Shown in pieces: positions 12,093 through 23,689 of a DNA stretch of 64,000 bases (positions are counted from its first letter, which is position 1; each line of letters starts with the position of its first letter). This DNA is from Galeruca laticollis (taxonomy: Eukaryota > Arthropoda > Insecta > Coleoptera > Chrysomelidae): the NCBI GenBank assembly GCA_963921935.1, contig OY998179.1, positions 64,324,304 through 64,388,303 of the forward strand. Direction: 5' to 3'. A program made the translations under genes and the position numbers. The notes under the pieces were generated by a model. It was not told where the DNA came from. It did not search any database and saw only the letters and a program-made list of their open reading frames with translations.

Positions 12093-14087
12093 ATGAACAC
12101 TAATATTAGAAAACCGTATAAAAGAGCAAGAAGGGATATGCTTAATTTTGAAGCAGTTTTATTAGATTATGAATCTCCGACTGCATCATCTTCAAACAAT
12201 TCTCTGGATTCAATTTCGGACGATGATCCTACTTCCGCAAATTTTAGTGATTCACTTTCTAGTTCTGAACATTTGGATAATTCAGAAAGCGAATTTTTGA
12301 TAAATAAAATTGTTTTAAACTCCAAACTTGATATTCCGTTTGATCAAAAATGTAATGAACAATCTTTTTCGGAAATTATTTCACAGTGGGCTCTTAATCA
12401 TAATATTAAACACAATGCTATTGATGATCTTTTAAAAGCACTTAAGCAATATCATCCAGAGTTACCACTTGATGCTAGAACACTTTTAAGCACTCCTAGG
12501 CAGACAGAAGTTCAAGCAATTGTTCCAGGATATTATCATCATTTTGGTCTGGAAAATTCTATTAAAGAACTTATTAATTCTCAATCTAAATTGGTTTGTA
12601 AGAATATTGAAATTCTGGTAAATGTTGATGGTTTGCCTATCTCCAAAAGTTCAGGTAGTCAATTTTATCCCATTTTGTGCAGTCTATTCAACAAAAAATC
12701 TAGTGTTCAACTAGTTGGACTCTATCATGGCTACGAGAAGCCAAAAGATGCTAACATGTTCTTATCAATGTTTGTAGATGAGTGTATTAAGTTGTCAACA
12801 AATGGTTTAATAATGAATAATGAATTATACACAATCAGAATTAAAGGATTTGTGGCTGATGTTCCAGCAAAATCTTTTATAAAATATACCAAGGGACATA
12901 CAGGATATATGTCCTGTTCTAAATGTGAAATTGAGGGTAGCTACATTTCTAACAATGTTTGTTTCCCAGAAATTTCCAATCTAAAGTTACGACTAGATTC
13001 AGATTTTCGAAAAAAATTACAAGAACATCATCATACAGGAACATCCATTATTGAAAAAATACCTTTTATAGACATGATCAAATCCTTTCCTTTAGATTAC
13101 ATGCATCTTATTTGTTTAGGAGTTGTGAAAAAATTAATAGTCGCATTATGGATAGGAGGAAAACCACCTCACAAATTATCATACAGTCAGATAAGTAATT
13201 TAAGTATTTTATTAATCAATCAGGTAAAAAATATTCCTAAAGAATTTAGCCGTAAACCCCGAAGTTTAAGTGAAAGCAAAAGGTGGAAGGCTTCAGAATT
13301 TCGACAATTTTTATTCTACACTGGTCCAGTTGTTCTTAGAAATGTTTTAACTCCAGATATGTATCGTACCTTTATTTGTTTACATGTAGCAATGCGGATT
13401 TTATCTAATGAAAAATATTTCCCATTTATTGATTATGCTGAACAATTGCTAAAATACTTTGTTAGTACATTTAGTATTTTATATGGAGCAGAAAATATAT
13501 CACATAACATTCACAACTTACTACATATTACCCAAGACGTTAAAGAGTTTGGAATATTGGATAAGTTCAGTACATTTGAATTTGAAAACTATATGCAAAC
13601 TATAAAAAGGTTGGTACGAAAAGCATCAAAACCATTGCAACAAGTAATTAATAGAAAACATGAGTTACAGAATTTAAGCAAAAATACACAGCGTGTGAAA
13701 CATTTTCCTTGTACCCAAACAATACATGTAAATGGACCTATTATTTCAAATTTACCAATAGTTTCTCAGTATGAACAATTATTATTTGAAAATTTTACTT
13801 TATACTTATTTCCATCAGATAATTGTTGTTACTTGTTTAATGGCACCATTATAGATATTAAAAATTATGTAACAACTAGTACTGAAATTTTTATTATAGG
13901 AAGGGAATATTTATCAAAACAAAATTTTTTTATAGAACCATGTAATTCCTCAGATATTGATATTTATCTTCTTACTGATGAATTGGGTGATTTGAAGTTT
14001 TGGAATGTTAATGAAATAGCTTTTAAATGTGTTAAAATTAGTTTTAATGAGAAGTTTGTTGTTTTTCCGCTGCTACATACATATTAA
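12093..14087 (+). CDS. CACTA-like transposase, 664 aa
   Basis: This is an uninterrupted single-exon frame from ATG 12093. The N-terminal ~75 residues are Ser/Asp-rich and probably disordered. The core has the motif order of animal CMC transposases: VDGLPIS with acidic D179, GFVADVPAKS with D256, a CxxC pair (C275, C278), the LDYMHLICLG block (D335, H338), and a C-terminal block with HNIHNLLH followed by FEFENYM (E496/E498), plausibly carrying the catalytic Glu. Family knowledge says it cuts and joins the element ends in the nucleus; the exact catalytic triad is my inference. It is followed after about 200 bp by the accessory gene in the same direction. No stop or frameshift is seen, so the copy may be young. 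Confidence 0.8.
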   Translation: MNTNIRKPYKRARRDMLNFEAVLLDYESPTASSSNNSLDSISDDDPTSANFSDSLSSSEHLDNSESEFLINKIVLNSKLDIPFDQKCNEQSFSEIISQWALNHNIKHNAIDDLLKALKQYHPELPLDARTLLSTPRQTEVQAIVPGYYHHFGLENSIKELINSQSKLVCKNIEILVNVDGLPISKSSGSQFYPILCSLFNKKSSVQLVGLYHGYEKPKDANMFLSMFVDECIKLSTNGLIMNNELYTIRIKGFVADVPAKSFIKYTKGHTGYMSCSKCEIEGSYISNNVCFPEISNLKLRLDSDFRKKLQEHHHTGTSIIEKIPFIDMIKSFPLDYMHLICLGVVKKLIVALWIGGKPPHKLSYSQISNLSILLINQVKNIPKEFSRKPRSLSESKRWKASEFRQFLFYTGPVVLRNVLTPDMYRTFICLHVAMRILSNEKYFPFIDYAEQLLKYFVSTFSILYGAENISHNIHNLLHITQDVKEFGILDKFSTFEFENYMQTIKRLVRKASKPLQQVINRKHELQNLSKNTQRVKHFPCTQTIHVNGPIISNLPIVSQYEQLLFENFTLYLFPSDNCCYLFNGTIIDIKNYVTTSTEIFIIGREYLSKQNFFIEPCNSSDIDIYLLTDELGDLKFWNVNEIAFKCVKISFNEKFVVFPLLHTY

Positions 14088-14290
14088 TTTTTAAAAATTA
14101 TTCTCTTTGAATTTCTAGTTCTAAGTTGTTTAAAAGCATTTAGCAAAACATATTCATCTTAATTGATTGTTTATTACAAATTAAACTTGAATCTTTTTAA
14201 TTTTTTATTAAATGTTCACAAATGAACTATGTACTAAGAATTATTATTGTTAATCATTTTTATCTGCTTGTCCTTTTATATTTTAAGATA

Positions 14291-16383
14291 ATGGAACCAA
14301 AAACTTGGACTGTAGTTGCTTTTGAAGCAGAGGGTTCTGTGGCAGTAGTACCATCAACATGGATCATAGGAACAAATGAATGTGTGTGGCCTCCATTTAC
14401 TGCTGATAAAACCACAACTGCAATTAAAAATCATGATCCAATTAACACCTGCTGGCCGTCCTTCCGAATAAGAACATTTAGAGATGCTACTTATGGTATT
14501 GTTTTCAGTTTTGATTTTGAATATATATATACACATATTTTTTGTAGATGATTATGCACTAGCTCGTGAGAAATGCAGAAAAGCTGAAGAGACAAGTGAT
14601 CTAGGAACTGATGGAGAAGAAATAAACAAACGCACAAGGAGAGCTAATAAACGTATATTATCTTCCTCAGATGATGAAGGCAACATCAGTTGTTCTTTTA
14701 TAAGAACACCACCAAAACTTAAACGGAATTTAAAACATTCGAATACGAAAAAAGGTTTCATTATATTACTCTGATTATTAGACATTATCACAAACTTTTT
14801 GTATTATGGGAGGTAAGGGAAATAATTAATACTTTATTTATTTTAGATGAACTACCTCCTTCGGACCTGCCTCGCACACCCTCAACGACTTCCAGTCAAA
14901 AACTAAGAACTTCAAATACTCTGTGTGTCACACCTGTATCTACAGCTACATCAGAAAAAAATACTTGTAACCAGTGTACAAAAAATAGTAAGTGCACCTT
15001 AATAGTGTAAAATATGTGTAATATGGTCTGTTCAGTATCACATGTTTTTTAACAAAATGATATATATTTTTACTTCCTATTATTTTAATTAAATCATAAT
15101 ATGCTAATATATTTAAATTGTTTTTAGATGACTATATAAAAGAAGTGCTGAGGCAGCAATATTTAATTAAAAATATGGTTAGTGACTTATTGTTAGAAAT
15201 CAGAGGCTTGAAAAAAACATCTGTACAGGAATTTACTAGTTCAGAAGATAGCATTTTTAAGAAACTGTCCCTACCTTGCAAAATTGTTACAGAGTTAACA
15301 CAGTTAAATGAATATTTGCAAGATGCTGAAAACTTTAAAAATGCCGTAAGTGTTTTCACAAAAGTAGTATAGCCATTAAAATTTTAAGTACATTTAGTTT
15401 ATTGTCAGTGTTGAAACTGCTTGTTAAATCTGATGTATCACTGATTATTTTTAACCTTCATATTACAATTTTAGCAGATGGCACAACGTTCCCTTTAGTA
15501 AACCATTAATTTGTATTCTTATATTCAAATAGCGATAAGTAACCAAATTATTTTAACTGCATTTCTTGCTATTGATTGAGTGTTTAATATCTGATCAATG
15601 TTCTTGGTGCTGACATGATAATGTTTTATTGTAATATTTTTATATACTTGGATTATTGGATCTTCACCCGTGCACCATTAATATCTGATAACATAACTGA
15701 CATCTTATGTGGCATGTTATCAGATATTACTGACGGACAGGTAAAGATCCAATAATCCAAGTATACTTAAATTCGATTTTTTATCAACGCAGGGAAAAAT
15801 ATAATGATTTTATTATATATTATATTTGTAGATCACTGAAATTTCCCAAATAGGAGGAAGAGATGGTTATGATTTTGTCAGAAGAGTGATGAGTAGACTA
15901 ATTACTAATGGTTTAGCTGCAAAATATAGTTGGTTAGGAAGAAGGGATAAATCTAGCTTTTATAGCCTGAGAGTGGCCAAACTTGTAATTGGTGAGTATG
16001 TTTTAGCTTATTTAATATATTTGACTTTATGCGACAGTATACAAGTTTGCAGTTTATGTAGAAAAAAGTATTTAAGCAGTGCTTAAGGGAATAAAAGAGT
16101 GAAGCTGTTTTTTGTCGCCTATTTTATTTGAACCTTTTACTAGTATTTTTTAGATCACTTTTCATATTTAATCATATATGCTTGTATCTGCTCACGAATT
16201 TTCTTAATGTTGTCTCACGAGTCTCAAGGTGTTTTAGTAATTACTATTTAATAAATTTTAGATGGAGCATTAAACCTCGAAAAGGGAAATGAAAGAGATA
16301 TTGAGTCACACATATCAGCGTGGTTAAGAAGGTCTGGTGAACGACTAAAGTCTCTAAAAAAGAAAGGCTGTGATGAAAATTAA
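14291..16383 (+). CDS. DUF4806-type accessory protein of the CACTA-like element, six exons
   Basis: Exons inferred from consensus splice sites and unbroken phase are 14291-14495, 14548-14754, 14847-14987, 15128-15345, 15832-15991 and 16262-16383, giving 350 codons. The start is the ATG opening MEPKTWTVVAFEAEGSVAVV; a longer upstream frame from 14222 is less likely because similarity-like composition begins at 14291. Exon 1 encodes a compact N-terminal domain, exons 2-3 a Lys/Arg- and Ser-rich linker with an acidic patch, and exons 4-6 a C-terminal domain with GGRDGYDFVRRVMSRL typical of DUF4806. Proteins of this pair recur beside such transposases in insects. Its job may be binding the subterminal repeats, but that is inference. 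The intron after exon 4 holds a MITE. Confidence 0.75.
15644..15765. mobile_element. Small palindromic MITE in intron 4 of the accessory gene
   Basis: About 120 bp whose two halves are inverted copies. TACTTGGATTATTGGATCT on the left is mirrored on the right, and an inner pair surrounds ATATCTGATAACAT. A TA flank on each side suggests a TA-targeting element. It lies wholly within the intron, so it need not disturb the coding sequence. Confidence 0.6.
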
Positions 16384-16797
16384 TATTTATATTTGTTAAC
16401 TGCAAGACTTTTTAATTTTAACTTTTTAGAATCATTTTACTTTGTTTATTGAACGAAAAAATGCTTATGTAGTGAAAAGGTGTAACTCTTATTTCTATTT
16501 TTTCAAATATGAAGAAATGAACAAGTTTATGTTATCTTATAAAATTTACCAAAAATTATCAAACTTTGAAAATCTGGCCAAATAGGAGTACAGAGTTAAC
16601 ATTTTTCATACGTGTTTTTTCTTTAATTTTTTTATTTTTTATAAATATATATTTTTTAAATTTTCATACGTAAGTGTTTTTTGTATATATTTTTTAAGAA
16701 AATAAATATGTATTTTTATATAATCTACAATTTTTATTCCTTTTCTAATTACAAGTGAACTTTTTTATTATGATATAGTTTAAAAAATAATGTTCAA

Positions 16798-17024
16798 CTA
16801 TTTAGGTCTAACTTTGTACTTTGCTAAATTTTGGCAGATAATATACTCTACCCAAAAACAAATATTTTCGGATTTCATCAAATTGTTGAATATCAGAATG
16901 TTACTAAATATATATTCTGATTCTGATGTTGAGCATTTTGATGGAATTTGAAAATATTTGTTTTTGGGTAGAGTATATTATCTGCCAAAATGTATCAAAC
17001 TGCTAAATAAGACAACCTAAATAG
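16798..17024. mobile_element. Foldback MITE near the right end of the CACTA-like element
   Basis: The left arm from CTATTTAGGT (16798) is mirrored by the right arm ending ACCTAAATAG (17024). The best-matched inner block is TTTGGCAGATAATATACTC with its complement, followed by ACCCAAAAACAAATA. The loop is about 50-60 bp. It has no coding capacity. It could be a nested MITE or part of the element's own subterminal structure. Confidence 0.6.
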
Positions 17025-17044
17025 CTTCAATTTGTTTTTTGAAA

Positions 17045-17340
17045 CGTTTTTAAGACGTACGATTACGTACGTAGGTGCGTATAAGGGTACACAAAAGTAC
17101 GTACCAAAGACGTACATTTTACATTTAAATGTCCGTCATAAATACATACTTAATATGTATAATTACGTCTTATTTTGGTTATCAGATGACTTAAATCGTA
17201 CATCTTCAGTACGTACTTTTGTGTGCCCATATGACCACTTATGTACGTACATAATATATACACGAGACAAAAACGTACATACATAAGACGTACTTTACGT
17301 CCAGATGATACGTTTTAGAAATGTACATCAGACGTATCTG
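17045..17340. repeat. Right subterminal ACGTAC-type repeats
   Basis: At least ten copies of ACGTAC/GTACGT-bearing motifs in both orientations occupy the last 300 bp before the right terminus. They match the set at the left end. Confidence 0.6.
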
Positions 17341-17351
17341 TGTTTAATGGG

Positions 17352-17850
17352 TTTTTTCTTTTTCAATTAACAACCATTTTCTTTATTTTTATAAAATACA
17401 GAATTTTTACTAATTTAATGGAAAACTTTAGAGATGATGGTAGTTTTTTACATTAGCTTAACTGAAAATTGTTGCATTACTAAAGTAAATATTCCTTTTG
17501 ACAGTTTTGTTCCTCCAACCCAGGAAGATAAAATTAATATGGCCTGAACGCAGTGGTAATAAATCATTAAATTTGTCGACGAGGAAACGACGGAGGCTAT
17601 GTTTCCTTCATTTCCAAAAACAGTGTCTCTTTAGATTTGAGAGAGACGAAGGGATGTTATTAAGACAGTTTGATTTGCCTACCCATATGAGAGGAAATTA
17701 ACAAAAATGATGGTAAGTTTTATTGAATTCAATATAGCATGCAATAATTTTGGACATTTTAAAATGTAAATTGCGAGAATGAAAAGACGAGTACTGAGTG
17801 TGTAAGCGCTTTCAGCCATTAGGCCATTCTCCAAGCTGTCGTCCAAAAAA
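17352..17850. other. Spacer between CACTA-like and piggyBac elements, with a decayed coding-like stretch
   Basis: The stretch 17505-17720 looks like a degenerate exon: acceptor-like TTTTGACAG, frame pieces such as VPPTQEDKINMA interrupted by stops, and a donor-like ATGGTAAG at the end. I cannot assign a family. The remainder shows nothing. Confidence 0.3.
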
Positions 17851-17912
17851 AACATCAAACCCTGTAACTGCTATATACAATGAAATAACATGTTTGATGC
17901 TACAATATTATT
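17851..17912. repeat. Outer inverted repeat flanking the piggyBac element (left copy)
   Basis: This block, with AACATCAAA and GTAACTGC, is found inverted at 34981-35062 on the other side of the piggyBac element, directly outside its TTAA. Either the piggyBac ends are longer than their usual short terminal repeat, or the element sits inside another palindromic repeat. Confidence 0.5.
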
Positions 17913-17923
17913 TAAACTTACCC

Positions 17924-18013
17924 TATAAAGAGGGTGTACAATTGTAATTCACATAACGAAACATCTAATTTAAAATTATCAAGTAAATGATATCTGTGTA
18001 CACCCTCTTTATA
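17924..18013. repeat. Hairpin with 17-bp perfect arms
   Basis: TATAAAGAGGGTGTACA at 17924-17940 is the exact reverse complement of 17997-18013, with a 56-bp loop. It lies between two TTAA-containing sites at the left piggyBac end and is absent from the mirrored sequence at 34985, so it was probably inserted. Confidence 0.6.
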
Positions 18014-18305
18014 CGGCAATTTTAACAAATTTAACTCAACCTGTAACCACAGACGCGGGTTCATATTGACTCCTCGTTCATTGCGATTGCGCTATTTCTA
18101 GCCACTCCCACTATCTACCGCGCTTAGCGGTTCGGTACCTTTGATTAGGTTTGTAGCCAAAGAGTGTAGTTTATGTTGAACGTTTTTGAGTTGTAATTAA
18201 ATTTCAAATTTTCGACGGGCTCAAAAAGACGTCATGTCTGTATTTACGTTATTTATTGTATTTTGCCGATGCATTATTTTGTTGTTTTTTTTTTAAAAAT
18301 TAGAA

Positions 18306-20051
18306 ATGAATTTCGACGATCAACCTGGTCCTTCCAAGAGGGTAAAGTATGGCGACAAGAACTTCGAAGAAACATTACTAAACTGGGCTAATGAGATACT
18401 TTCTAGTGACAGTGACGCAGATTCCAACGCTGAATATATTCCAAGTGACCATGAGAGCGAATCGGAAATCGAATTGGACGAATATATGGAAAGAGAAGAA
18501 CTTACAAAAAAGAAAACCAAAGTGAAAACTCAGAGACACACACTGAATCCAATTATTTCTATGGGCGAAACCGTTTCAAATGGGCCAAACAGTCTCCATA
18601 TAATAAGAGCACACGTATTTTGCAGCAAAATATTGTTATAAGATGTCCAGGTTTAAAAAAAGTAAATAGCCAAAATGCCGATCCTGAAGAAGTCTGGAAA
18701 TTTTTTTTTGATGATAAGATCCGCACGCACATTCTACAGTGGTATAAAATAACAGTGACACTCGGGACATTGATATTATAGAATTCAATGCCTTTCTCGG
18801 ATTGTTACTATTAACATCTATTTATAAATCTAATCATGAAAATATAAGATCGATTTCTGCTACCGATGGATCAGGTAGAGACATATTTAGATGTTTAACA
18901 AACTCCAATAGGTTTGCAATAATTCTGACTTGTTTACGCTTTGATGATCCCGAAACTAGATTCGAAAGAAAAAAAAAATCCTTCAGCTCCGATTTCATAA
19001 ATATTCAATGCTTTTATTGAGAACTGCCGTAGCGTTCACGCTTTAGGTACAGGAGTATGTGTAGATGAGATGTTAGTTTCATTTCGAGGCAGGTCAAAGT
19101 TTAAGATGTATATGCCTGCAAAACCCTGTAAGTACGGTATAATAATAATGGCCCTGACAGATTCTCGAACCGCATACCTTTACAGTGCTTACATATATTG
19201 TGGTAAAGATTTTGATGGTTTTGATTTATCCGACGAAGAAAAAAAATACTCTAAACCAACAAAGGAGGTGCTAAAACTTACCAAACCCATTCACGGCACA
19301 AACCGAAATGTTACTGCCGATAATTGGTTTTCCTCGATAGAGTTGGTAAATGTGTTGAAGACAAAAAAACTGACCTTTGTAGGAACTTTAAAAAAAACAA
19401 AAGGGAAATTCCAACGGACTTCCTACCCAGTAGAAAAAGGCCTCTTGGCCCCATCTTATATGGTTTTACCAGGGACATGACTATAATATTCCATGTACCA
19501 AAACAAAACAGGGCAGTACTATTGGTCTCTTCAATGCATCACAATGAACGTATTGACAGTAATAACGGAAAACCAGAAATAATATCTTATTATAATTGTA
19601 ATAAGGGTGGAGTCGATAATTTAGACGAAAAGTGTAGCGTATATTCAACAAGTCGACGAACACAACGATGGCCAATAGCTATTTTTTTAGAATGTTAGAC
19701 ATTGCATCTGTTAATTCGTTTGTAGTTCATCAGTCCTATAGAGATTATGTAAAACTTGAACGATATGATTTTATAAAACAATTAGTAATGAAGCTACTGG
19801 TTCCAGAAATGAAGCGAAGGTTTCAAAATTTTCGCATTGCCCGTGAAGTTAGAATGTATATCGGACGTGTACTAAAAATAAAGTACGAACTGGATGAATA
19901 TAATAATGAAGAGGAAAAATTTAAAAAAAGAAAGAACTGCAGACGGTGTCCTTCAAATAAAAGAAGAAAAACATCTCATTTTTGTGCTATATGCAAAACT
20001 CCCATTTGCATGGAATGCACAAGACGAGTTTGTAGAGACTGCATAGCTTGA
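18306..20051 (+). pseudogene. piggyBac-like transposase, decayed
   Basis: From ATG 18306 the N-terminal ~70 residues are acidic and disordered. The core then appears in changing frames: the KCxGL-like entry near 18640-18700, IIEFNAFLGLLLL near 18775, and CVDEMLVSFRGRSKFK near 19055-19105 with the first catalytic Asp. ADNWFSS near 19315 and GGVDNLDEKC near 19605 bear the other conserved acidic residues. The C-terminus (19920-20051) has a Cys-rich zinc-binding end, CRRC...CAICKTPICMEC...CRDC. At least four frameshifts break the gene (near 18560, 19010, 19480 and 19680). No single full frame remains. Confidence 0.8.
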
Positions 20052-20250
20052 AAACTACAGGTTGTAAACTTATTGCACGTTTTGCCATGATTTGTTTTTT
20101 TTATGCTAATATGTGTTTTCATTTTGTATTTGTTAGTTTGTTCAGTTTTTAGTTTTTAACACCAAATAGTATATTTGCTCATTTTTTCTTTAATTATTAC
20201 CAAATTTATGGATATGTCAAAAATACCAAAATTTTGTATCTTTACATATA
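20052..20250. other. piggyBac 3' flank left of the palindrome
   Basis: AT-rich non-coding DNA between the transposase stop and the palindrome's TA. It continues on the far side at 34799-34980. Confidence 0.5.
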
Positions 20251-21361
20251 CAGTGATGGGCATAAATGTGGAACCAAGTGAATATCGCTGGAATGGTTGA
20301 AGATAGCAAAATGAAATGTGGTATGCATATATTACGCAAAAAGGTAAACCTCTAAAACATATTTTGACAACCGTTCCACTTCCGGTTATACCGGAAATGG
20401 ACTACTCCATCGTTATTTTAAATGGAACACCCTATATATTAATGGATTTTTGAAATCTATGTAAAATTTCAGTGCACTTTTGTATGAAGTACTTTTTTAC
20501 AAAAATAGATACTTTCCGAATTATTAATTTTTTCAGAAAAAAATTGACCTATATAGACCCTTTACAAATTATATTTGTACGAGCAAACGCTTAAAGAGTC
20601 GCTTACTGTTTCTGTAAGGTGACTACTAGGTAGGTCAGTAGATAATAAGCGCGTTTGGTACAAATTTGTCCAAAAATCAGTAGATCTGGGGAAAAAACTT
20701 TGACTTGGCAACAGCGCATCCATGCATTCACATAGGACTAAAAAAGTCTACCCCCAAAATTTCCCCAGATTTTCTCAGATTTTTCCCCAGATTTTTAAGT
20801 GTCGAGAACCTTATCAGTAGGTTTGGAGTTGTGGTTAGATAAGAAATTGTATCCCCGTGCGTCGGCGTCATGGAAGCTCGAATGGGGGTAACCTAACATA
20901 GCAACCCCTCCTAAAACATGTGTAGCGCAAGTAAACCCCACGAAAACTTGTGTAGGATGACGTCACCGGAAGCTAGCAACGCGGGTACGGGGGCGGCCCA
21001 AGGCCATCCATCGTACGGGTCATCTGCGCACGCGTCGGGTCGTCGTATGGGCCGCTCGTCATATGAGTCAACCGTCGTATGCCCCATCTGTTCGTACGGG
21101 CCGTCCGTCGTATGCCCCATCTGTTCTATGTTACGTACGTGCGTTCTGTTCTATGTTACGTACGTGCGTTCTGTTGTATGTGTCATCTGTCAAATGTATC
21201 GTATGCCCCATCTGTTCTGTGATGAACTTCATCTTTATGATTTTTCTATGTTGTCATGTATATAGTGTGACGTAAGCAGTGTTTTCGTATATCATCATAT
21301 CCTACACATATTTTGTATATAGTGTGTGACGTAGCAGTGTTTTCATACAATTTATTAAATA

Positions 21362-21447
21362 TTTCGCTACCGACGATAGGATTCGAACCATCGATCACAC
21401 ATTCTCATGCGTTATTAGTCTTTTAGCATGCTAGCAAGACCACCAAG
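21362..21447 (-). ncRNA. tRNA-like sequence, left-arm copy
   Basis: On the minus strand it has a perfect B box, GGTTCGAATCC (21379-21389), and an A-box-like TGGTGGTCTTGCTAGCATGC upstream at tRNA-like spacing. The T-arm stem pairs poorly beyond the first two base pairs, so it is not a convincing functional tRNA. It is more likely a tRNA-derived (SINE-like) remnant that could still bind pol III factors. Confidence 0.5.
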
Positions 21448-21504
21448 TTATTATCATATCAGAGTATATTGTGAAAGCGAATTTACCATTGTACACCATT
21501 GTAA

Positions 21505-22430
21505 TGAAGTCAATGACCAGAGGGTTTACAAGAATCATACCTGAAGACAATGACCAGAGGGTGCCGTTGATCAATGGGAAAGAAGAAGAGATAAGCGATA
21601 AGTTTTTCAATAATATACCGATATACGAGGTGTTGTCATAAATATGTTACTACGATGATCAGTATACAAGACGTCAACAATGCCATAAGGGCACAAGCAC
21701 CTCTGATTAGTCAGTTTGGGGTCAAATAAACACCATTATGATGAAGTCAATGACCACAGAGGGTTTACAAGAATCATACCTGAAGACAATGCCCAGAGGG
21801 TGTCGTTGATTGATGCGAAAGAAGAAGAGATGAAGAGATAAGCGATAAGTTTTACAATAATATACCGATATACAGGGTGTTGTCATAAATATGTTACTAT
21901 GTTGATCGGTATACAAGACGTCAACAATGCCATAAGGGCACAAGCATCTCTGATTGGTCTGTTTGGAGTCAAATAAACATCATTGTGATGAAGACAATGA
22001 CCACAGAGGGTTTACAAGAATCATACCTGAAGACAATGACCACAGAGGGTGTCGTTAATTGATGGGAAAGAAGAAGAGATAAGCGATAAGTTTTACAATA
22101 ATATACCGATATACAGGGTGTTGTCATAAATATGTTACTATGATGATCGGTATACAAGACGTCAACAATGCCATAAGGGCACAAGCATCTCTGATTGGTC
22201 AGATTGGAGTCAAATAAACATCATTGTGATGAAGACAATGACCACAGAGGGTTTACAAGAATCATACCTGAAGACAATGACCAGAGGGTGTCGTTGATTG
22301 ATGGGAAAGAAGAAGAGATGAAGAGATAAGCGATAAGTTTTGCAAATATACAAGGAGTATCAAAAGAGTCATCTGAAGAAGTGATCGACAATGACCAGAG
22401 GGTGCCGTTGACCATCGGCGGATGTGTCTT
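21505..22430. repeat. ~245-bp tandem array, left arm
   Basis: Units begin around AATGACCAGAGGGTTTACAA-like sequence and include GATATACAGGGTGTTGTCAT and TGCCATAAGGGCACAAGC. Starts are near 21505 (partial), 21731, 21978 and 22222, followed by degenerate units to about 22830. Open frames in these units follow from the repeat and show no domain. Confidence 0.75.
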
Positions 22431-22984
22431 ATGTGTCGTCGGGTAAACGATCCTATGATTGTTAGATTATTATCATATACACGATGTACAAAGACGCCAT
22501 TAGGGCACTATAACACATATCTCTGCTAATATTGGTTAGATTGAAGTCGAACAAACACCATTGTGATAAGTGGATGTACAAAGACACCATAAGGGCACTA
22601 CCATCTCTGATTGGTCGTATTGAAATCGAATAACTTGTGATGAAGAGGTAAACCACTACGACGACGTTCGATATACAGGGTGTTGTCATAAATATGTTAC
22701 TACGATGATCGGTATACAAGACGTTAACGATGTCATAAGGCCGATCCGTTATTGGTTGACATAGAACAAACAGCGTTGATATACAGGATGTTAACGATGT
22801 CAAAAGGACACTCTGCTATTATTCGCCGGATTAAAGTCGATCTATCGCCAATACTCTCAACCTACATTGTCCACTAAGTGTCGATAATACAGTTACCTAC
22901 TCGGCTCTGCCATCAATACTCTCAACCTACATAGTACATTACATATCGTTAATGCAGTTAACCGTGTGTCATATATCTTCTGTG

Positions 22985-23560
22985 TGACGTACATCAAGTC
23001 TGCGTCGTCTGTCATGTGTGTTTTCTGTCGTATGGGTCGTCATATATGTCGTATGTCAAATGTATCTTATGTCGTATGGTCTGCGTCGTCTGCCATGTGT
23101 TTCTTGTTTTCTGTTGTATGGTCTACGTCGTCTGTCATATGTCTCTTGTTTTCTATCGTATGCGTCGTCTGTCAAATGTGTCTTATGTCATATGGTCTGC
23201 ATCGTATGGTCTACGTCGTCTGTCAAATGTATCATCTGTCGTATTTGCCATCCGTCAAATGTGTCTCTGGTATGTCTCTGACGTGTCTCTGGTATGTCTG
23301 TAGTATGTCTCTGGTATGCCTCAGCTATGTCTCTGGTATGTATCTTGTTTTCTATCGTATGCGTCGTCAGTCAAATGTGCCTTATGTCGTATGATCTGCG
23401 CCGTCTGTCGTGTGTTTTTTGCTTTCTGTCGTCTGTCAAATGTGCCTTATGTCATCATGGTCTGTGAAGGGTGTCTTATATTCAGCGTCATGTCTGTCAT
23501 TTTGTTGTCAGTCTACGCCATCTGTCGTCGTCAACCTACATTGTCAAATATGTGCCATCA
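22985..23560. repeat. Minisatellite, left arm
   Basis: Irregular short units built from CGTCGTCTGTCA, ATGTGTCTTATGTC, TTGTTTTCTATCGTATG and GGTATGTCTCT. All plus-strand frames are open over long stretches because the unit lacks stops; this is not evidence of a protein. Confidence 0.7.
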
Positions 23561-23689
23561 GTTAACGCCTTCGTCAATAAGAAAACAACAACAACAACAA
23601 TCTTATAATAATAATCTTTATTAAGAATACAATATTACACATTGTTATAAATAAACGTTTTAATGCCGTCTGAATAAAAATATTTTCAA

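Larger units (their letters stand above)
11496..17351 (+). mobile_element. CACTA-like (CMC superfamily) DNA transposon, 5.9 kb, apparently intact
   Basis: The ends are related inverted sequences: CCCAGATAACACCGTACG at 11496 and, on the opposite strand from 17351, CCCATTAAACACAGATACG. Both ends are followed inward by dense ACGTAC-containing subterminal repeats. Possible target duplication is the dinucleotide TT on both sides, which is weak evidence. The interior encodes an uninterrupted transposase (12093-14087) and a spliced accessory gene (14291-16383), both on the plus strand, the two-gene layout known for CACTA-type elements. Two small foldback elements lie inside (15644-15765 and 16798-17024). 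Confidence 0.75.

Noticed and set aside
20911..21275. Overlapping open frames in both strands of the palindrome outer region
   Set aside because: They come from short repeated units (CGTATG, CCCATCTGTTC, ACGTACGTGCG) lacking stops; no domain or consistent frame.
21362..21447. Functional tRNA gene
   Set aside because: The T-arm stem pairs only at two positions and no convincing acceptor stem forms, although the B box is perfect.
21505..22830. CRISPR-like array
   Set aside because: The repeats are ~245 bp contiguous units without spacers, in a eukaryotic context. It is a satellite array.
22966..23624. Long Cys/Val/Ser-rich open frames
   Set aside because: All three plus-strand frames are open at once because of the minisatellite unit; the same happens in the mirrored arm. 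Not a protein signal.
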